A program made the position numbers and the translations under genes. From JAENVU01 sp963801105 (GTDB lineage: Bacteria; Actinomycetota; Acidimicrobiia; IMCC26256; JAENVU01), in NCBI GenBank assembly GCA_963801105.1, contig CAWDDH010000003.1, forward strand, positions 2,604,001 through 2,668,000: a DNA stretch of 64,000 nucleotides. Direction: 5' to 3'. Of the stretch, positions 19,719-28,052 are shown one piece after another. The notes under the pieces were generated by a model, which was not told the DNA's origin, did no database searches, and worked only from the letters and a program-made list of their open reading frames with translations. The first letter of the stretch is position 1; every line of letters starts with the position of its first letter.

Positions 19719-20567
19719 GTGGTCGTCGTCCTCGCCTGGATCGTCGGGTTCCTCGCCGTTCGTGCGGTGATGATCAGCGGAGCCGACATGCTCTACGCGC
19801 CCGCGCTGGCCCGGGCCAACTACCGCGGGCGCACCGTGGCGACCGCCGCCGGGCTCTTCATCGTCATGGCCGTGCTCGTCGTGGAGGCGGGACGGTCGGG
19901 GCTCGGAGCGATCGGCCTGGGCGACCAGCCCGGCGCGAACGCCGCTCGCCCGCTCGTGCTCTTCGCCGCCTTCGGGTTCGGCCTGCTCGGCTTCATCGAC
20001 GACGCCCTCGGCGGCGACGACCGCGGGTTCCGGGGCCACCTCCGCGCCCTCACCCAGGGCCGGCTCACGAGCGGGATGGTGAAGCTGCTCGGTGGGGCCG
20101 CGATCGCGCTCGTGCTCGCCGCCGCGCCCGGCTTCGTGACCTGGCAGCGGCTCGCGGCAGACGCGGTGCTCATCGCGCTCGCCGCCAACCTGGCCAACCT
20201 CCTCGACCGCGCACCGGGTCGGATGATCAAGTACTCGCTCCTCGCGTACGCGCCGCTGGCGCTGGTCGCGGGTGTGGGGCCCGTGGGGGTGGCGGCCGCG
20301 CCGGTCATGGGCGCGGCCGTGGGCATGCTGCCCGAGGACCTCGCCGAGCGGACCATGCAGGGCGACACCGGCGCCAACGTGCTCGGCGGCGTGCTCGGCC
20401 TCGTGGTGGTCCTCGAGTGCTCCCGGACGGCGCGCAACGTCATCCTGGTCGCGCTCGTCGCCCTGAATCTGGCGTCGGAGTTCGTGTCGTTCAGCCGGGT
20501 GATCGAGCGGTTCCCGCCGCTGCGGGCGTTCGACCGGCTCGGTCGCCCGGCCGACAGTCACGCTTGA
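19719..20567 (+). CDS. Divergent MraY/WecA-like (PNPT superfamily) membrane protein
   Basis: 282 residues with about nine hydrophobic helices. It carries altered PNPT motifs: GFGLLGFIDDALGG (the DDxxxG-type motif), AANLANLLDRAPGR in place of NxxNxxDGxxGL, and MQGDTGANVLGGV matching the GDTGS metal-site segment. PNPT enzymes transfer a phospho-sugar from a UDP-sugar to polyprenyl phosphate. The changed second motif means activity is not assured. It follows steB by 7 bases and is probably in the same operon, fitting a cell-wall role. Its 3' end overlaps the convergent glycosyltransferase by 77 bases. Confidence 0.7.
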   Translation: MVVVLAWIVGFLAVRAVMISGADMLYAPALARANYRGRTVATAAGLFIVMAVLVVEAGRSGLGAIGLGDQPGANAARPLVLFAAFGFGLLGFIDDALGGDDRGFRGHLRALTQGRLTSGMVKLLGGAAIALVLAAAPGFVTWQRLAADAVLIALAANLANLLDRAPGRMIKYSLLAYAPLALVAGVGPVGVAAAPVMGAAVGMLPEDLAERTMQGDTGANVLGGVLGLVVVLECSRTARNVILVALVALNLASEFVSFSRVIERFPPLRAFDRLGRPADSHA

Positions 20568-21999
20568 CCCAGACGAGCCGCGCGTGGTGGGGCCGCGCCA
20601 ACCGCGTCTCGTAGCCCTGGGCACGTAGGCGCGCCCCCAGGGTCGGGAAGTGCTGGAACCGCTGCGAGGACCAGCGGACGACGGCGCACACGTCGGGTCG
20701 GCGGGCCGCGTGCACGATGGTGTCCTCGGTGAGACGCAGGCTCGGGGTGCGTGAGGTGATCCGCAGGATCGACACGTCGACGAAGTCGTCCGGCGCTCGC
20801 CGACCGGCCCGCCAGACGACCCCCGGGGTGTCGCTGATGACGAGACCGCCGTCGGGAAGGTTCGCCAGCACGCGGTCGAGCCCTGCGGTGCGGGCGGGCG
20901 GCTCCTGGGGCCGGAGCAGCTCGCCGAGGTGGATCACCGACCAGGGGGTCGCGAGCAGCGCGACCGCGGCGGCGACCGCAACCCCGCGGACGGCCCGGGC
21001 GTCGCGTCCGAGCGCGACGACCACGAGCAGGCTCAGCGGCACCGAGACGTGCGCGACGTGGTTGCGCCACATCGGGGACTCGGTGAGCACCACGGCGACG
21101 ACGACCGCGAACCACACCGCGACGGGCCACCACGGCGCGCGGGGCCCGGCGTCGGGTGGCGCATCCGGCGCGGCCGGGCGCGATCGGGCGAGGATCGCGA
21201 CGGTGATGACGAGCGCCACGAACGCCGCGGCGAGCAGTGGGAGGTCCCGCTCGAAGAGCGTGGTGACGAGCTTGTGGCTGTTCGCCGCGATCGGACGGCC
21301 CGCGACGGCGTCGGTGTGATAGCGGACGTACTGGTCGTACACCCGACCGAGTCCCCACGGGACCGAGGCGAGCAGCACCACCGCGGCGGCCACGATCGGC
21401 ACGACGGCGATGTCGCGCGGGCGACGCCGGAGCAGCACCCAGAACGCCACCGCGGCGAGCCCGGGGATCACGAGGAGGCTCTTGACCGCGAGCGCGGCGC
21501 CGCCGAGCAGCCCGACGACCGCCGCGCGTCGCCATCCGGGCCGGTCCCAGTACCGGAGGGCCGCGAGCACAGCGCCGACGGTGAGCGCCTCCGCGATCCC
21601 GTCGGAGGTCAGGGGGCCGGTGGTCCAGAGGATCGAGCCGCTGAGGGCCACGAGGATCGCGCCGAGGAGCGCGGCCCCGGGCGTGGCCAGACGGCGCCCC
21701 ACCAGCAGGACGAGCACGCTCAGCACCACGCCCGCGGCGACCGCGGCGGCGCGTGGCGAGTCGATGGTCCGGAACGTCAGGAGGTCACCGAGCCAGGCGA
21801 ACGGGAGGAAGAGCGGCCCCTGCGACGAGAAGACCTCGCGGAACGGCAGTCCGCCGTGGCGCATGGCGATGACCGACATCGCGAACTGGCCGTCGTCGAA
21901 CCCGAGCGGCTGGGGCGCACCGAACGCGGGGATGCGGACGACGAGGGCGATGACCCCGACGATGACGACATCGCGCGTCGCGCGCGGCAGGGATCTCAC
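20491..21999 (-). CDS. GT39-like membrane glycosyltransferase, downstream paralogue
   Basis: 502 residues with about ten membrane helices. The first-loop motif is LGFDDGQFAM, followed by FREVFSSQGPLFLPFAW. A C-terminal soluble domain contains VISDTPGVVWRAG and TEDTIVHAARRPDVCAVV. These are shared almost word for word with the adjacent gene 21996-23504, showing tandem duplication. The GTG at 21999 overlaps the upstream stop (GTGA). An open frame further upstream is a shadow. The likely role is polyprenyl-phosphate-sugar-dependent glycosylation of an envelope component; the sugar is unknown. Confidence 0.75.
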   Translation of the reverse strand: MRSLPRATRDVVIVGVIALVVRIPAFGAPQPLGFDDGQFAMSVIAMRHGGLPFREVFSSQGPLFLPFAWLGDLLTFRTIDSPRAAAVAAGVVLSVLVLLVGRRLATPGAALLGAILVALSGSILWTTGPLTSDGIAEALTVGAVLAALRYWDRPGWRRAAVVGLLGGAALAVKSLLVIPGLAAVAFWVLLRRRPRDIAVVPIVAAAVVLLASVPWGLGRVYDQYVRYHTDAVAGRPIAANSHKLVTTLFERDLPLLAAAFVALVITVAILARSRPAAPDAPPDAGPRAPWWPVAVWFAVVVAVVLTESPMWRNHVAHVSVPLSLLVVVALGRDARAVRGVAVAAAVALLATPWSVIHLGELLRPQEPPARTAGLDRVLANLPDGGLVISDTPGVVWRAGRRAPDDFVDVSILRITSRTPSLRLTEDTIVHAARRPDVCAVVRWSSQRFQHFPTLGARLRAQGYETRLARPHHARLVWVKRDCRPGDRAGRTPAAAGTARSPG

Positions 22000-23504
22000 G
22001 CGGCGCAGTGCTCCCGCTCGTAGAGCCCGAGGCGGTTCCCGAGATCGATGGTGGGTCGGTAGCCGAGCGCCGCCAGTCGAGCCGGGAGCTGCTCGTACCG
22101 GCCGAACCGGACCGGCGCGGTGACCGCCACCGCGCACACCCGTGGTTGCGACGCGGCCCGGACGAGTCGGTCCTCGGTGATCTTGATGGTGTCGACGTGA
22201 CTGTCGAGCCGGAGCACCGAGGGGTCGACGAAGAAGGGATCCGTCCCGTGCCCGGCGCGCCAGACCAGCCCGGGGGTGTCCGAGATCGCCCAGGCGTTCG
22301 GGGGCAGGCGGTGCAGGGCGGCGACGATCCGCGCGTTCGTCGCGCGGAAGTCACGGGGGAGGAGCAGCGGCCGGAGATGCGCGATCTGGAACCCGACGGC
22401 GATCGCGGTCACGATCACGACGATCCGCCAGGAGGGACGGAAGCACGCGACCAGGAGGGTCGCCGGCGCCACGAGCGCGCCGAGGTGGTTCCGGAACATG
22501 GGGTCCTGGAGCGTCAGCACCACCGCGGCCGAGCCGGCCCACCACCACAGGAACCAGGTGCCGGCGGTGGCGGTCGCCGGCGCGCCCGTCGGACCGGGCA
22601 CGGGCCCGGGCCGGCGGATCCGGAGCCGGCGACCGAGTGGGGTCAGGGCGGTGAGGAAGGTCGAGATCGCGAGGATCGCGAGGACCGAGAGCACGGGGTC
22701 CCGGCTCCAGAACGTCGTCGCGATCTTGGTCAGGTTCGCGAGGACGTCGTGGTGCGCGGTCTTGTCGAGGTGGTAGCGGACGTAGTCGTCGAGCACGTGC
22801 TGGAGGCCCCATGGCAGCGCGAGCACGGTGACGATCGCCAATGCACCGACCGGCACCAGCGCCAGATGGAGCCAGCGGCGTGCCGCGCCGACGAGGAGCA
22901 CCACCGTCAAGAGGGCCGGGCCCACGAGCAGGCTCTTGGTCGAGACGGCGCAGCCGGCGAGGAGGGTGATGACCAGCACGCGGGCGAGGGTCGGCCGCCG
23001 CCGGTACGCCACCGCCACCGCCACGGCGCTCGTCGCGAACGCCGCCGCGGGGCCGTCGCCGGTGATCGGGCCCGTGGTCCAGAGGAGCACCCCGCTCCCG
23101 GCGGTGAGGCCGGCCGCGAGCAGCGCCCGGCCGCGGTCGGTGACCTGGATCCCGATCGCGTACACCGCGAGCGTCACGACGATGCCCGCCAGCACCGGCA
23201 GCAGGCGCGGCGCGTTGCGGTGGTGCAGGCCGACGACGTCGGCCACGTGCACCAGCGGCAGGAAGAGCGGACCCTGGGGCGAGAAGATCTCGCGGAACGG
23301 CGCGAATCCCTGGCGCATCGCCACCGCGGCCAGGCCGTACCCGCCGTCGTCGTAGCCGAGCTGGGTCGGCGCGAACATGGACGGGATCCGCACCAGGAGC
23401 GCGCCGAGCGCCAGCAGGGTCACGTCCGGCCACCAGCGCGGGCGAGTGCCGGGTGAGACGGTCGCCGGAGCGCTCTCGGGATTGGTCACAGTCTTGACAT
23501 CCAT
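21996..23504 (-). CDS. GT39-like membrane glycosyltransferase, upstream paralogue
   Basis: 502 residues, the same length as its downstream neighbour. Shared landmarks are LGYDDGGYGLA, FREIFSPQGPLFLPL, STKSLLVGPALL, AISDTPGLVWRAG and TEDRLVRAASQPRVCAVA. It is a GT-C type enzyme acting on the outer face of the membrane. The start is set at the ATG of MDVKTVTNP (23504). The open frame continues upstream past 23900, but that part is low-complexity Arg/Pro-rich shadow of pyrG and its leader. With the MraY-like gene on the other strand it forms a small glycan-assembly patch inserted between steB and pyrG. Confidence 0.75.
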   Translation of the reverse strand: MDVKTVTNPESAPATVSPGTRPRWWPDVTLLALGALLVRIPSMFAPTQLGYDDGGYGLAAVAMRQGFAPFREIFSPQGPLFLPLVHVADVVGLHHRNAPRLLPVLAGIVVTLAVYAIGIQVTDRGRALLAAGLTAGSGVLLWTTGPITGDGPAAAFATSAVAVAVAYRRRPTLARVLVITLLAGCAVSTKSLLVGPALLTVVLLVGAARRWLHLALVPVGALAIVTVLALPWGLQHVLDDYVRYHLDKTAHHDVLANLTKIATTFWSRDPVLSVLAILAISTFLTALTPLGRRLRIRRPGPVPGPTGAPATATAGTWFLWWWAGSAAVVLTLQDPMFRNHLGALVAPATLLVACFRPSWRIVVIVTAIAVGFQIAHLRPLLLPRDFRATNARIVAALHRLPPNAWAISDTPGLVWRAGHGTDPFFVDPSVLRLDSHVDTIKITEDRLVRAASQPRVCAVAVTAPVRFGRYEQLPARLAALGYRPTIDLGNRLGLYEREHCAA

Positions 23505-23630
23505 CCGAGCCGGAGCGAGGAACGAGCGGAGGCGAGCAGCTCGGGAGCGAGCCCCCCGCACGACGATCCGGCTGAGGTGCGAGCGGACGAGCCGTCGACC
23601 AGGATCGCCGAAGGGCGGGGGGCCGCATGG

Positions 23631-23636
23631 TACCGT
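23631..23636 (+). promoter_or_regulatory. Candidate -10 element (TACCGT) for pyrG
   Basis: TACCGT lies 130 bases before the pyrG start, which would give a leader of about 120 bases containing the dyad at 23723-23744. The hexamer fits the TAnnnT pattern; no convincing -35 is seen. Confidence 0.3.
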
Positions 23637-23722
23637 CGAACTCCCGTGAGCACGTGGCGGTACCGGGACCTTCGTTCGACCTCTCCGAACGGTTCGTCGC
23701 GCCCGGTGACGCCGTCGGGAAC

Positions 23723-23744
23723 CGGCGGTGTCCTGACACCGCCG
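23723..23744 (+). promoter_or_regulatory. Perfect 10-bp dyad in the pyrG leader
   Basis: CGGCGGTGTC and GACACCGCCG are exact inverted repeats separated by CT. The element sits about 22 bases before the TTG start and just ahead of the GGAGG ribosome site. As RNA it would form a very stable hairpin; as DNA it is a 22-bp palindrome that could be a repressor site. It has no U-run, so it does not look like a simple terminator. Confidence 0.5.
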
Positions 23745-23766
23745 ACGAGCAGGCGGAGGTAGCGGG

Positions 23767-25434
23767 TTGGCGAAGCACATCTTCGTGACGGGCGGCGTCG
23801 CCTCGAGTCTCGGGAAGGGGCTCACCGCGTCGTCGCTGGGCCGACTCCTCAAGGCTCGCGGGCTGCGGGTGACCATGCAGAAGCTGGACCCGTACATCAA
23901 CGTCGACCCCGGGACGATGAACCCGTTCCAGCACGGCGAGGTCTTCGTCACCGACGACGGCGGCGAGACCGACCTCGACCTCGGTCACTACGAGCGCTTC
24001 GTCGACGTGCCGCTCACGCGCAAGTCGAACGCCACGACCGGGTCGATCTACCAGTCGGTGCTCGCCAAGGAGCGCCACGGCGCGTACCTCGGCGACACGG
24101 TGCAGGTGATCCCGCATATCACCAACGAGATCAAGGACCGCATCCTGTCGCTCGCGACCGAGGACGTCGACATCGTCATCACCGAGGTCGGCGGCACCGT
24201 CGGGGACATCGAGATCCTGCCGTTCCTCGAGGCGATCCGCCAGTTCCGCAAGGACGTCGGACGCGACAACGTCTTCTACATGCACATCTCGCTGGTGCCG
24301 TTCATCGGTCCGTCGGGGGAGCAGAAGACCAAGCCCACCCAGCACTCGGTCACCGAGCTGCGCAGTCGAGGGATCCAGCCCGACGCGATCGTCTGCCGCT
24401 CGGACCGGCCGATTCCGACTCGGCTCAAGGAGAAGATCAGCCAGCTCTGCGACGTGCCCGAGCGCGGCATCGTCTCGGCCATCGACGCCGACACCCTCTA
24501 CGAGATCCCGCTGGTGCTCCACGACGAGGGGCTCGACGACTACGTCTGCTCGGTGCTGCGACTCGACCTGACCGAGCCCGATCTCTCCGAATGGGAGGGG
24601 CTCGTCGACCGCGTGCGCGCGGCCGACTTCGACGTCCGCATCGGCGTGGTCGGCAAGTACGTCACGCTGCCCGACGCCTACCTCTCGGTCGCCGAAGCCC
24701 TCCGTCACGGTGGCTACGCGTGCGGTGCGCGCGTGCAGATCGACTGGATCGCCTCCGACGACACCGAGGGACTGCTCGCCGAGGGTCGGCTCCGCGAGCT
24801 CGACGGCATCGTGATCCCGGGCGGATTCGGGTTCCGGGGCATCGAGGGCAAGGTCGCCGCCGCCGGGTTCGCGCGACTCCAGCAGATCCCGTTCCTCGGC
24901 CTCTGCCTCGGCCTGCACTGCGCGACCATCGAGTTCGCTCGTGACGCGTGTGGTCTCGCCGGCGCCAACTCGGCGGAGTTCGATACCCAGAGCCCGCACA
25001 AGGTGATCGACCTCATGGACGATCAGCGCGAGGTCGTGGAGATGGGCGGCACGATGCGCCTCGGTGCGTGTCCCGCCCGGCTCGAGGCCGGCACGATCGT
25101 GCGCGAGCTCTACGGGCAGGAGGTCGTCTACGAGCGGCACCGGCACCGCTACGAGGTCAGCAACCACTACCGCCGCCGGCTCGAGGAGGGCGGGCTCGTG
25201 ATGTCGGGTACGTCGCCGGACGGCCGGCTGGTCGAGTTCATCGAGCTGCCGCGCGCCGTGCACCCGTACTACGTCGCGACCCAGGCGCACCCGGAGTTCA
25301 AGAGCCGTCCCGACCGTCCTCACCCGCTGTTCGCCGGCTTCGTGCGCGCGGCCAAGGACCGCGCCGAGGGTCGCGCCCCGCGCCTCCCGCTCGCGCAGGA
25401 CGTCGGCCGGCTGGACTCGCCGACCGCCGTCTGA
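23767..25434 (+). CDS. pyrG: CTP synthase
   Basis: 555 residues; makes CTP from UTP, ATP and glutamine. The N-terminal amidoligase domain begins KHIFVTGGVASSLGKGLTA, with MQKLDPYINVDPGTM and EVGGTVGDIE motifs. The C-terminal class I glutamine amidotransferase has the nucleophile Cys in GLCLGLHC, and His-Glu in QAHPEFKSRP. The start is a TTG with a strong GGAGG site a few bases upstream. XerD follows 10 bases later. The Nudix gene that separates pyrG and xerD in M. tuberculosis is absent. Confidence 0.97.
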   Translation: MAKHIFVTGGVASSLGKGLTASSLGRLLKARGLRVTMQKLDPYINVDPGTMNPFQHGEVFVTDDGGETDLDLGHYERFVDVPLTRKSNATTGSIYQSVLAKERHGAYLGDTVQVIPHITNEIKDRILSLATEDVDIVITEVGGTVGDIEILPFLEAIRQFRKDVGRDNVFYMHISLVPFIGPSGEQKTKPTQHSVTELRSRGIQPDAIVCRSDRPIPTRLKEKISQLCDVPERGIVSAIDADTLYEIPLVLHDEGLDDYVCSVLRLDLTEPDLSEWEGLVDRVRAADFDVRIGVVGKYVTLPDAYLSVAEALRHGGYACGARVQIDWIASDDTEGLLAEGRLRELDGIVIPGGFGFRGIEGKVAAAGFARLQQIPFLGLCLGLHCATIEFARDACGLAGANSAEFDTQSPHKVIDLMDDQREVVEMGGTMRLGACPARLEAGTIVRELYGQEVVYERHRHRYEVSNHYRRRLEEGGLVMSGTSPDGRLVEFIELPRAVHPYYVATQAHPEFKSRPDRPHPLFAGFVRAAKDRAEGRAPRLPLAQDVGRLDSPTAV

Positions 25435-25444
25435 CCGGAGCGGT

Positions 25445-26365
25445 GTGGCGGGGCGCCCCGACGCGTTGACGCGGCTGCTGGTCGAGCACGAGACCTGGTT
25501 GACCGTCGAGCGGGGCCTCGCCGCGAACTCGCTCGCCGCCTACCGCCGCGACCTCCGCCGCTACGAGCGGTACCTGCGCCGTGCCGGGCTGACCGACGCG
25601 CAGGCGGTCAGCGAAGGGACCGTGGCTGCCTACGTGCGCGAGCTCGAACGGGCCCGCGACGACGACGGCACCCCCCGCTTCGCCGCCGCCTCCATCGCCC
25701 GTGCGCTCGTGGCGGTGCGCTCGTTCCATCGCTTCTGCGTCGACGAGGGGTTCGTCGACGGCGACCCGAGCGAGGAGATCGGCGCGCCGCGCGTCCCCCA
25801 GGGATTGCCCAAGGCCCTGTCCGAGGACGAGGTCGAAGCGCTGCTCAGCGCGGTCGAAGGTGACGATCCACGCGCGTTGCGCGACCGCGCCATCCTCGAG
25901 ACGCTCTACGCCACCGGGGTGCGGATCAGCGAGCTGGTCGGGCTGGACCGTGCCGACCTGGACCTGGAGGACGGCCTCGTCCGGGTGCTCGGCAAGGGCT
26001 CGAAGGAGCGCGTCGTACCGATCGGTCGCAGTGCCCGCCAGAGCATCCGCGACTACCTCGCGCGGGGTCGGCCCGTCCTCGAGCGACCGACGACGCGCCG
26101 CGTCCCGGGCGACCCGTTGCTGTTGAACGCCCGCGGGGGGCGGCTCTCCCGGCAGAGCGCGTGGACGATCGTGACGGGGGCAGGGGAACGGGTCGGGCTC
26201 CAGGGCCGACTGTCGCCCCACGTGCTGCGGCACTCGTGCGCGACCCACATGCTCGAGCACGGCGCGGACATCCGCGTGGTCCAGGAGCTGCTCGGGCACG
26301 CGAGCCTCTCGACCACCCAGGTGTACACGCGTGTCTCGCCGGAGCGGCTTCGCGGCGGTCTATGA
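25445..26365 (+). CDS. xerD: Tyrosine recombinase XerD
   Basis: 306 residues; resolves chromosome dimers at dif with XerC. A SAM-like N-terminal core-binding domain (LAANSLAAYRRDLRRYERYL) precedes the catalytic domain. Catalytic landmarks are Arg in LYATGVRISELVGL, Lys in LGKGSKERVVPIG, HxxR in SPHVLRHSCATH, and His plus the nucleophilic Tyr in LLGHASLSTTQVYTRV. The GTG start gives the expected length. The gene ends inside the left arm of a strong hairpin. Confidence 0.95.
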   Translation: MAGRPDALTRLLVEHETWLTVERGLAANSLAAYRRDLRRYERYLRRAGLTDAQAVSEGTVAAYVRELERARDDDGTPRFAAASIARALVAVRSFHRFCVDEGFVDGDPSEEIGAPRVPQGLPKALSEDEVEALLSAVEGDDPRALRDRAILETLYATGVRISELVGLDRADLDLEDGLVRVLGKGSKERVVPIGRSARQSIRDYLARGRPVLERPTTRRVPGDPLLLNARGGRLSRQSAWTIVTGAGERVGLQGRLSPHVLRHSCATHMLEHGADIRVVQELLGHASLSTTQVYTRVSPERLRGGL

Positions 26366-26390
26366 CCTCGCCCATCCCCGGGCGAGGTCA
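26363..26390 (+). terminator. Strong hairpin at the xerD stop
   Basis: TGACCTCGCCC and GGGCGAGGTCA form a perfect 11-bp stem with a 6-base loop. The left arm begins with the xerD TGA itself. No U-run follows, as is common for actinobacterial terminators. It insulates xerD from the dksA-like gene, whose own promoter lies 15 bases downstream. Confidence 0.65.
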
Positions 26391-26405
26391 GGTTCCTCCC
26401 GGCGG

Positions 26406-26411
26406 TAGGCT
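26406..26411 (+). promoter_or_regulatory. Candidate -10 element (TAGGCT) for the DksA-like gene
   Basis: TAGGCT ends 8 bases before the ATG at 26420, immediately after the xerD hairpin. No ribosome site is seen between box and ATG, suggesting leaderless transcription. Confidence 0.5.
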
Positions 26412-26419
26412 TCCCGCTT

Positions 26420-26761
26420 ATGTCCGAAACCGAGAACACGACGAAGCGTGACGAGCTGCTCGCAGAACGTGAGCACCTCCTCACCCAGCTCGAGCACATG
26501 GGTCGCGCACCGGGAACCAGCGAGCTGCCCTTCGACGAGGGCTTCGCCGATTCCGGTCAGGTGACCGCGGAGCGGGGCGAGGTGGACGCGCTCGCCGGGA
26601 GCCTCACGGAGAACCTCGCCGAGATCGAGGCCGCGCTGGCCAAGCTCGAGGGCGGGACGTACGGGCGCTGCGAGGACTGTGGCAACGCGATCGACCCGGC
26701 GCGGCTCGAGGCGATGCCCTCGGCCCGCTACTGCATCACGTGCGCGTCGCATCCCCATTGA
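26420..26761 (+). CDS. DksA/TraR-family zinc-finger protein
   Basis: 113 residues. The N-terminal half is a charged helical hairpin (RDELLAEREHLLTQLEHMG), and the C-terminus is a C4 zinc finger, CEDCGNAID then YCITC. This is the DksA/TraR layout, proteins that enter the RNA polymerase secondary channel; actinobacterial relatives are often short. The acidic tip residues expected for DksA activity cannot be confirmed by eye, so a transcriptional role is inferred from family. Confidence 0.85.
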   Translation: MSETENTTKRDELLAEREHLLTQLEHMGRAPGTSELPFDEGFADSGQVTAERGEVDALAGSLTENLAEIEAALAKLEGGTYGRCEDCGNAIDPARLEAMPSARYCITCASHPH

Positions 26762-26780
26762 CGGCACGACGCGCTGACGT

Positions 26781-27464
26781 GTGACGCTCGACCAGTCGAC
26801 GATCGTCTTCTTCGCGACGCTCGTCGTCGCGGTGATCCTCCACGAGATCGGCCACGGGGTCGTCGCGTACTGGTTCGGCGACGACACCGCCAAGCGCGCC
26901 GGACGCCTGACGCTCAACCCGATCCCGCACATCGACCCGTTCGGCTCGATCATCCTGCCGGCGATGGGAGCGCTCACGGGCGCCCCGATCTTCGGCTGGG
27001 CCAAGCCGGTGCCGGTCAACCCGTCGCGCCTGCGCAACCCCCGGGCGCAGATGTTCTTGGTCGGTCTGGCCGGGCCGACGACGAACCTGCTGCTGGCGAC
27101 AGTGGCGATCCTCGTCGCCCGCCCACTGCTCGCAGGGGCGCCCGCGGAGTACCAGTTCGTCGCGCACCATCTCCCGGCCGGGTACTACATCGAGAACATC
27201 ACCCACCCGCCGCTCGGTTTCCAGATCGCGTATTCGTTCGCGCTCGTGAACATCTTCCTGGCCGTGTTCAACCTGATCCCGGTCCCGCCGCTCGACGGCT
27301 CGGCCATCTTCGAGCTGGTCATGCCGGCATCCTGGAAGCCGGTGTGGTACCGGTTCCGCCCGTACGGGCTGCTGGTGCTCTTCGGGCTCCTGTTCTGGAC
27401 CGGCGTGGTCGAGACGGTCCTCACGCCGTTCGTCCGCCTGCTCGACGCGGCGATCCTCGGGTGA
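26781..27464 (+). CDS. Site-2 protease family (M50) membrane metalloprotease
   Basis: 227 residues with about six membrane helices. Zinc ligands are HEIGH at residues 21-25 and the NPxDG-type motif FNLIPVPPLDGSAIF. LTLNPIPHIDPFGSIILP is characteristic of the YwhC/Rip3-like subgroup. Such proteases cut membrane-embedded substrates such as anti-sigma factors. Genes of this type sit near trpS and scpAB in many bacteria, as here. The GTG stop overlap with the HD gene suggests co-translation. Confidence 0.9.
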   Translation: MTLDQSTIVFFATLVVAVILHEIGHGVVAYWFGDDTAKRAGRLTLNPIPHIDPFGSIILPAMGALTGAPIFGWAKPVPVNPSRLRNPRAQMFLVGLAGPTTNLLLATVAILVARPLLAGAPAEYQFVAHHLPAGYYIENITHPPLGFQIAYSFALVNIFLAVFNLIPVPPLDGSAIFELVMPASWKPVWYRFRPYGLLVLFGLLFWTGVVETVLTPFVRLLDAAILG

Positions 27465-27985
27465 GCGCCGGAGCGACGGCCGGGCACTACCTCCGCCGCT
27501 TCTTCACGTCGCTGTCCCGCCGGCCTCCGACCGCCGCCGACGAGCAGTGGGCCCGGGCGCGCCTCACGCCGGCGCAGTGCGAGCTCCTGGCCCGGTTGGA
27601 CGACCGGGACCGTCGCCACCTGATCGCGAGCGCCCGCGAGGTCGCGGAGCACTCCGGCGAGGACTCGGTCTGGGTGGTTGCCGCGCTCCTCCACGACGTC
27701 GGAAAGCACGCCGCCCGGCTGGGGACGACGGGGCGCGTGGCGGCGACGCTCGTCAGCGGCCTGCTCGGTCGGGCACGCGTCCAGGGCTGGGCCGGCCGCC
27801 CCGGGCTGACGGGACGCCTCGGGCGCTACGAGCTGCACGGCGAGATCGGGGCGGACGAGATCCGCCGGGCCGGCGGGCCCGAGGAGGCAGCCTGGTGGTC
27901 CGAGCTCCACCACGCTCCCGACCGGGCGGCGAGCGGCCCGATCCCCGCGACCGTGCTCGCGGTGCTCGACGCCGCGGACCGCTAG
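27461..27985 (+). CDS. HD-domain protein
   Basis: 174 residues. The HD motif is ALLHDVGKHAARLG in the middle, preceded by REVAEHSGEDSVWVVAA, with a later ELHHAPDR histidine pair. This suggests a metal-dependent phosphohydrolase. The N-terminal HYLRRFFTSLSRRPP is basic and may be peripheral to the membrane. The GTG start overlaps the protease stop by four bases. The substrate is unknown. Confidence 0.75.
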   Translation: MSAGATAGHYLRRFFTSLSRRPPTAADEQWARARLTPAQCELLARLDDRDRRHLIASAREVAEHSGEDSVWVVAALLHDVGKHAARLGTTGRVAATLVSGLLGRARVQGWAGRPGLTGRLGRYELHGEIGADEIRRAGGPEEAAWWSELHHAPDRAASGPIPATVLAVLDAADR

Positions 27986-28023
27986 GCGGGGAACCGAACC
28001 TGGTCGGGGGGCGTCCGAGGCGG

Positions 28024-28029
28024 TAGCGT
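28024..28029 (+). promoter_or_regulatory. Candidate -10 element (TAGCGT) for the neocarzinostatin-like gene
   Basis: TAGCGT lies 23 bases before the ATG at 28053, leaving room for a short leader with a GGGGGGGCAG purine-rich stretch as ribosome site. Confidence 0.38.
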
Positions 28030-28052
28030 GCCCGGCCTACCCGGGGGGGCAG

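Noticed and set aside
22351..25323. 990-codon minus-strand open frame across pyrG and a glycosyltransferase
   Set aside because: It overlaps strongly conserved pyrG on the other strand, and the translation looks like a codon-bias shadow.
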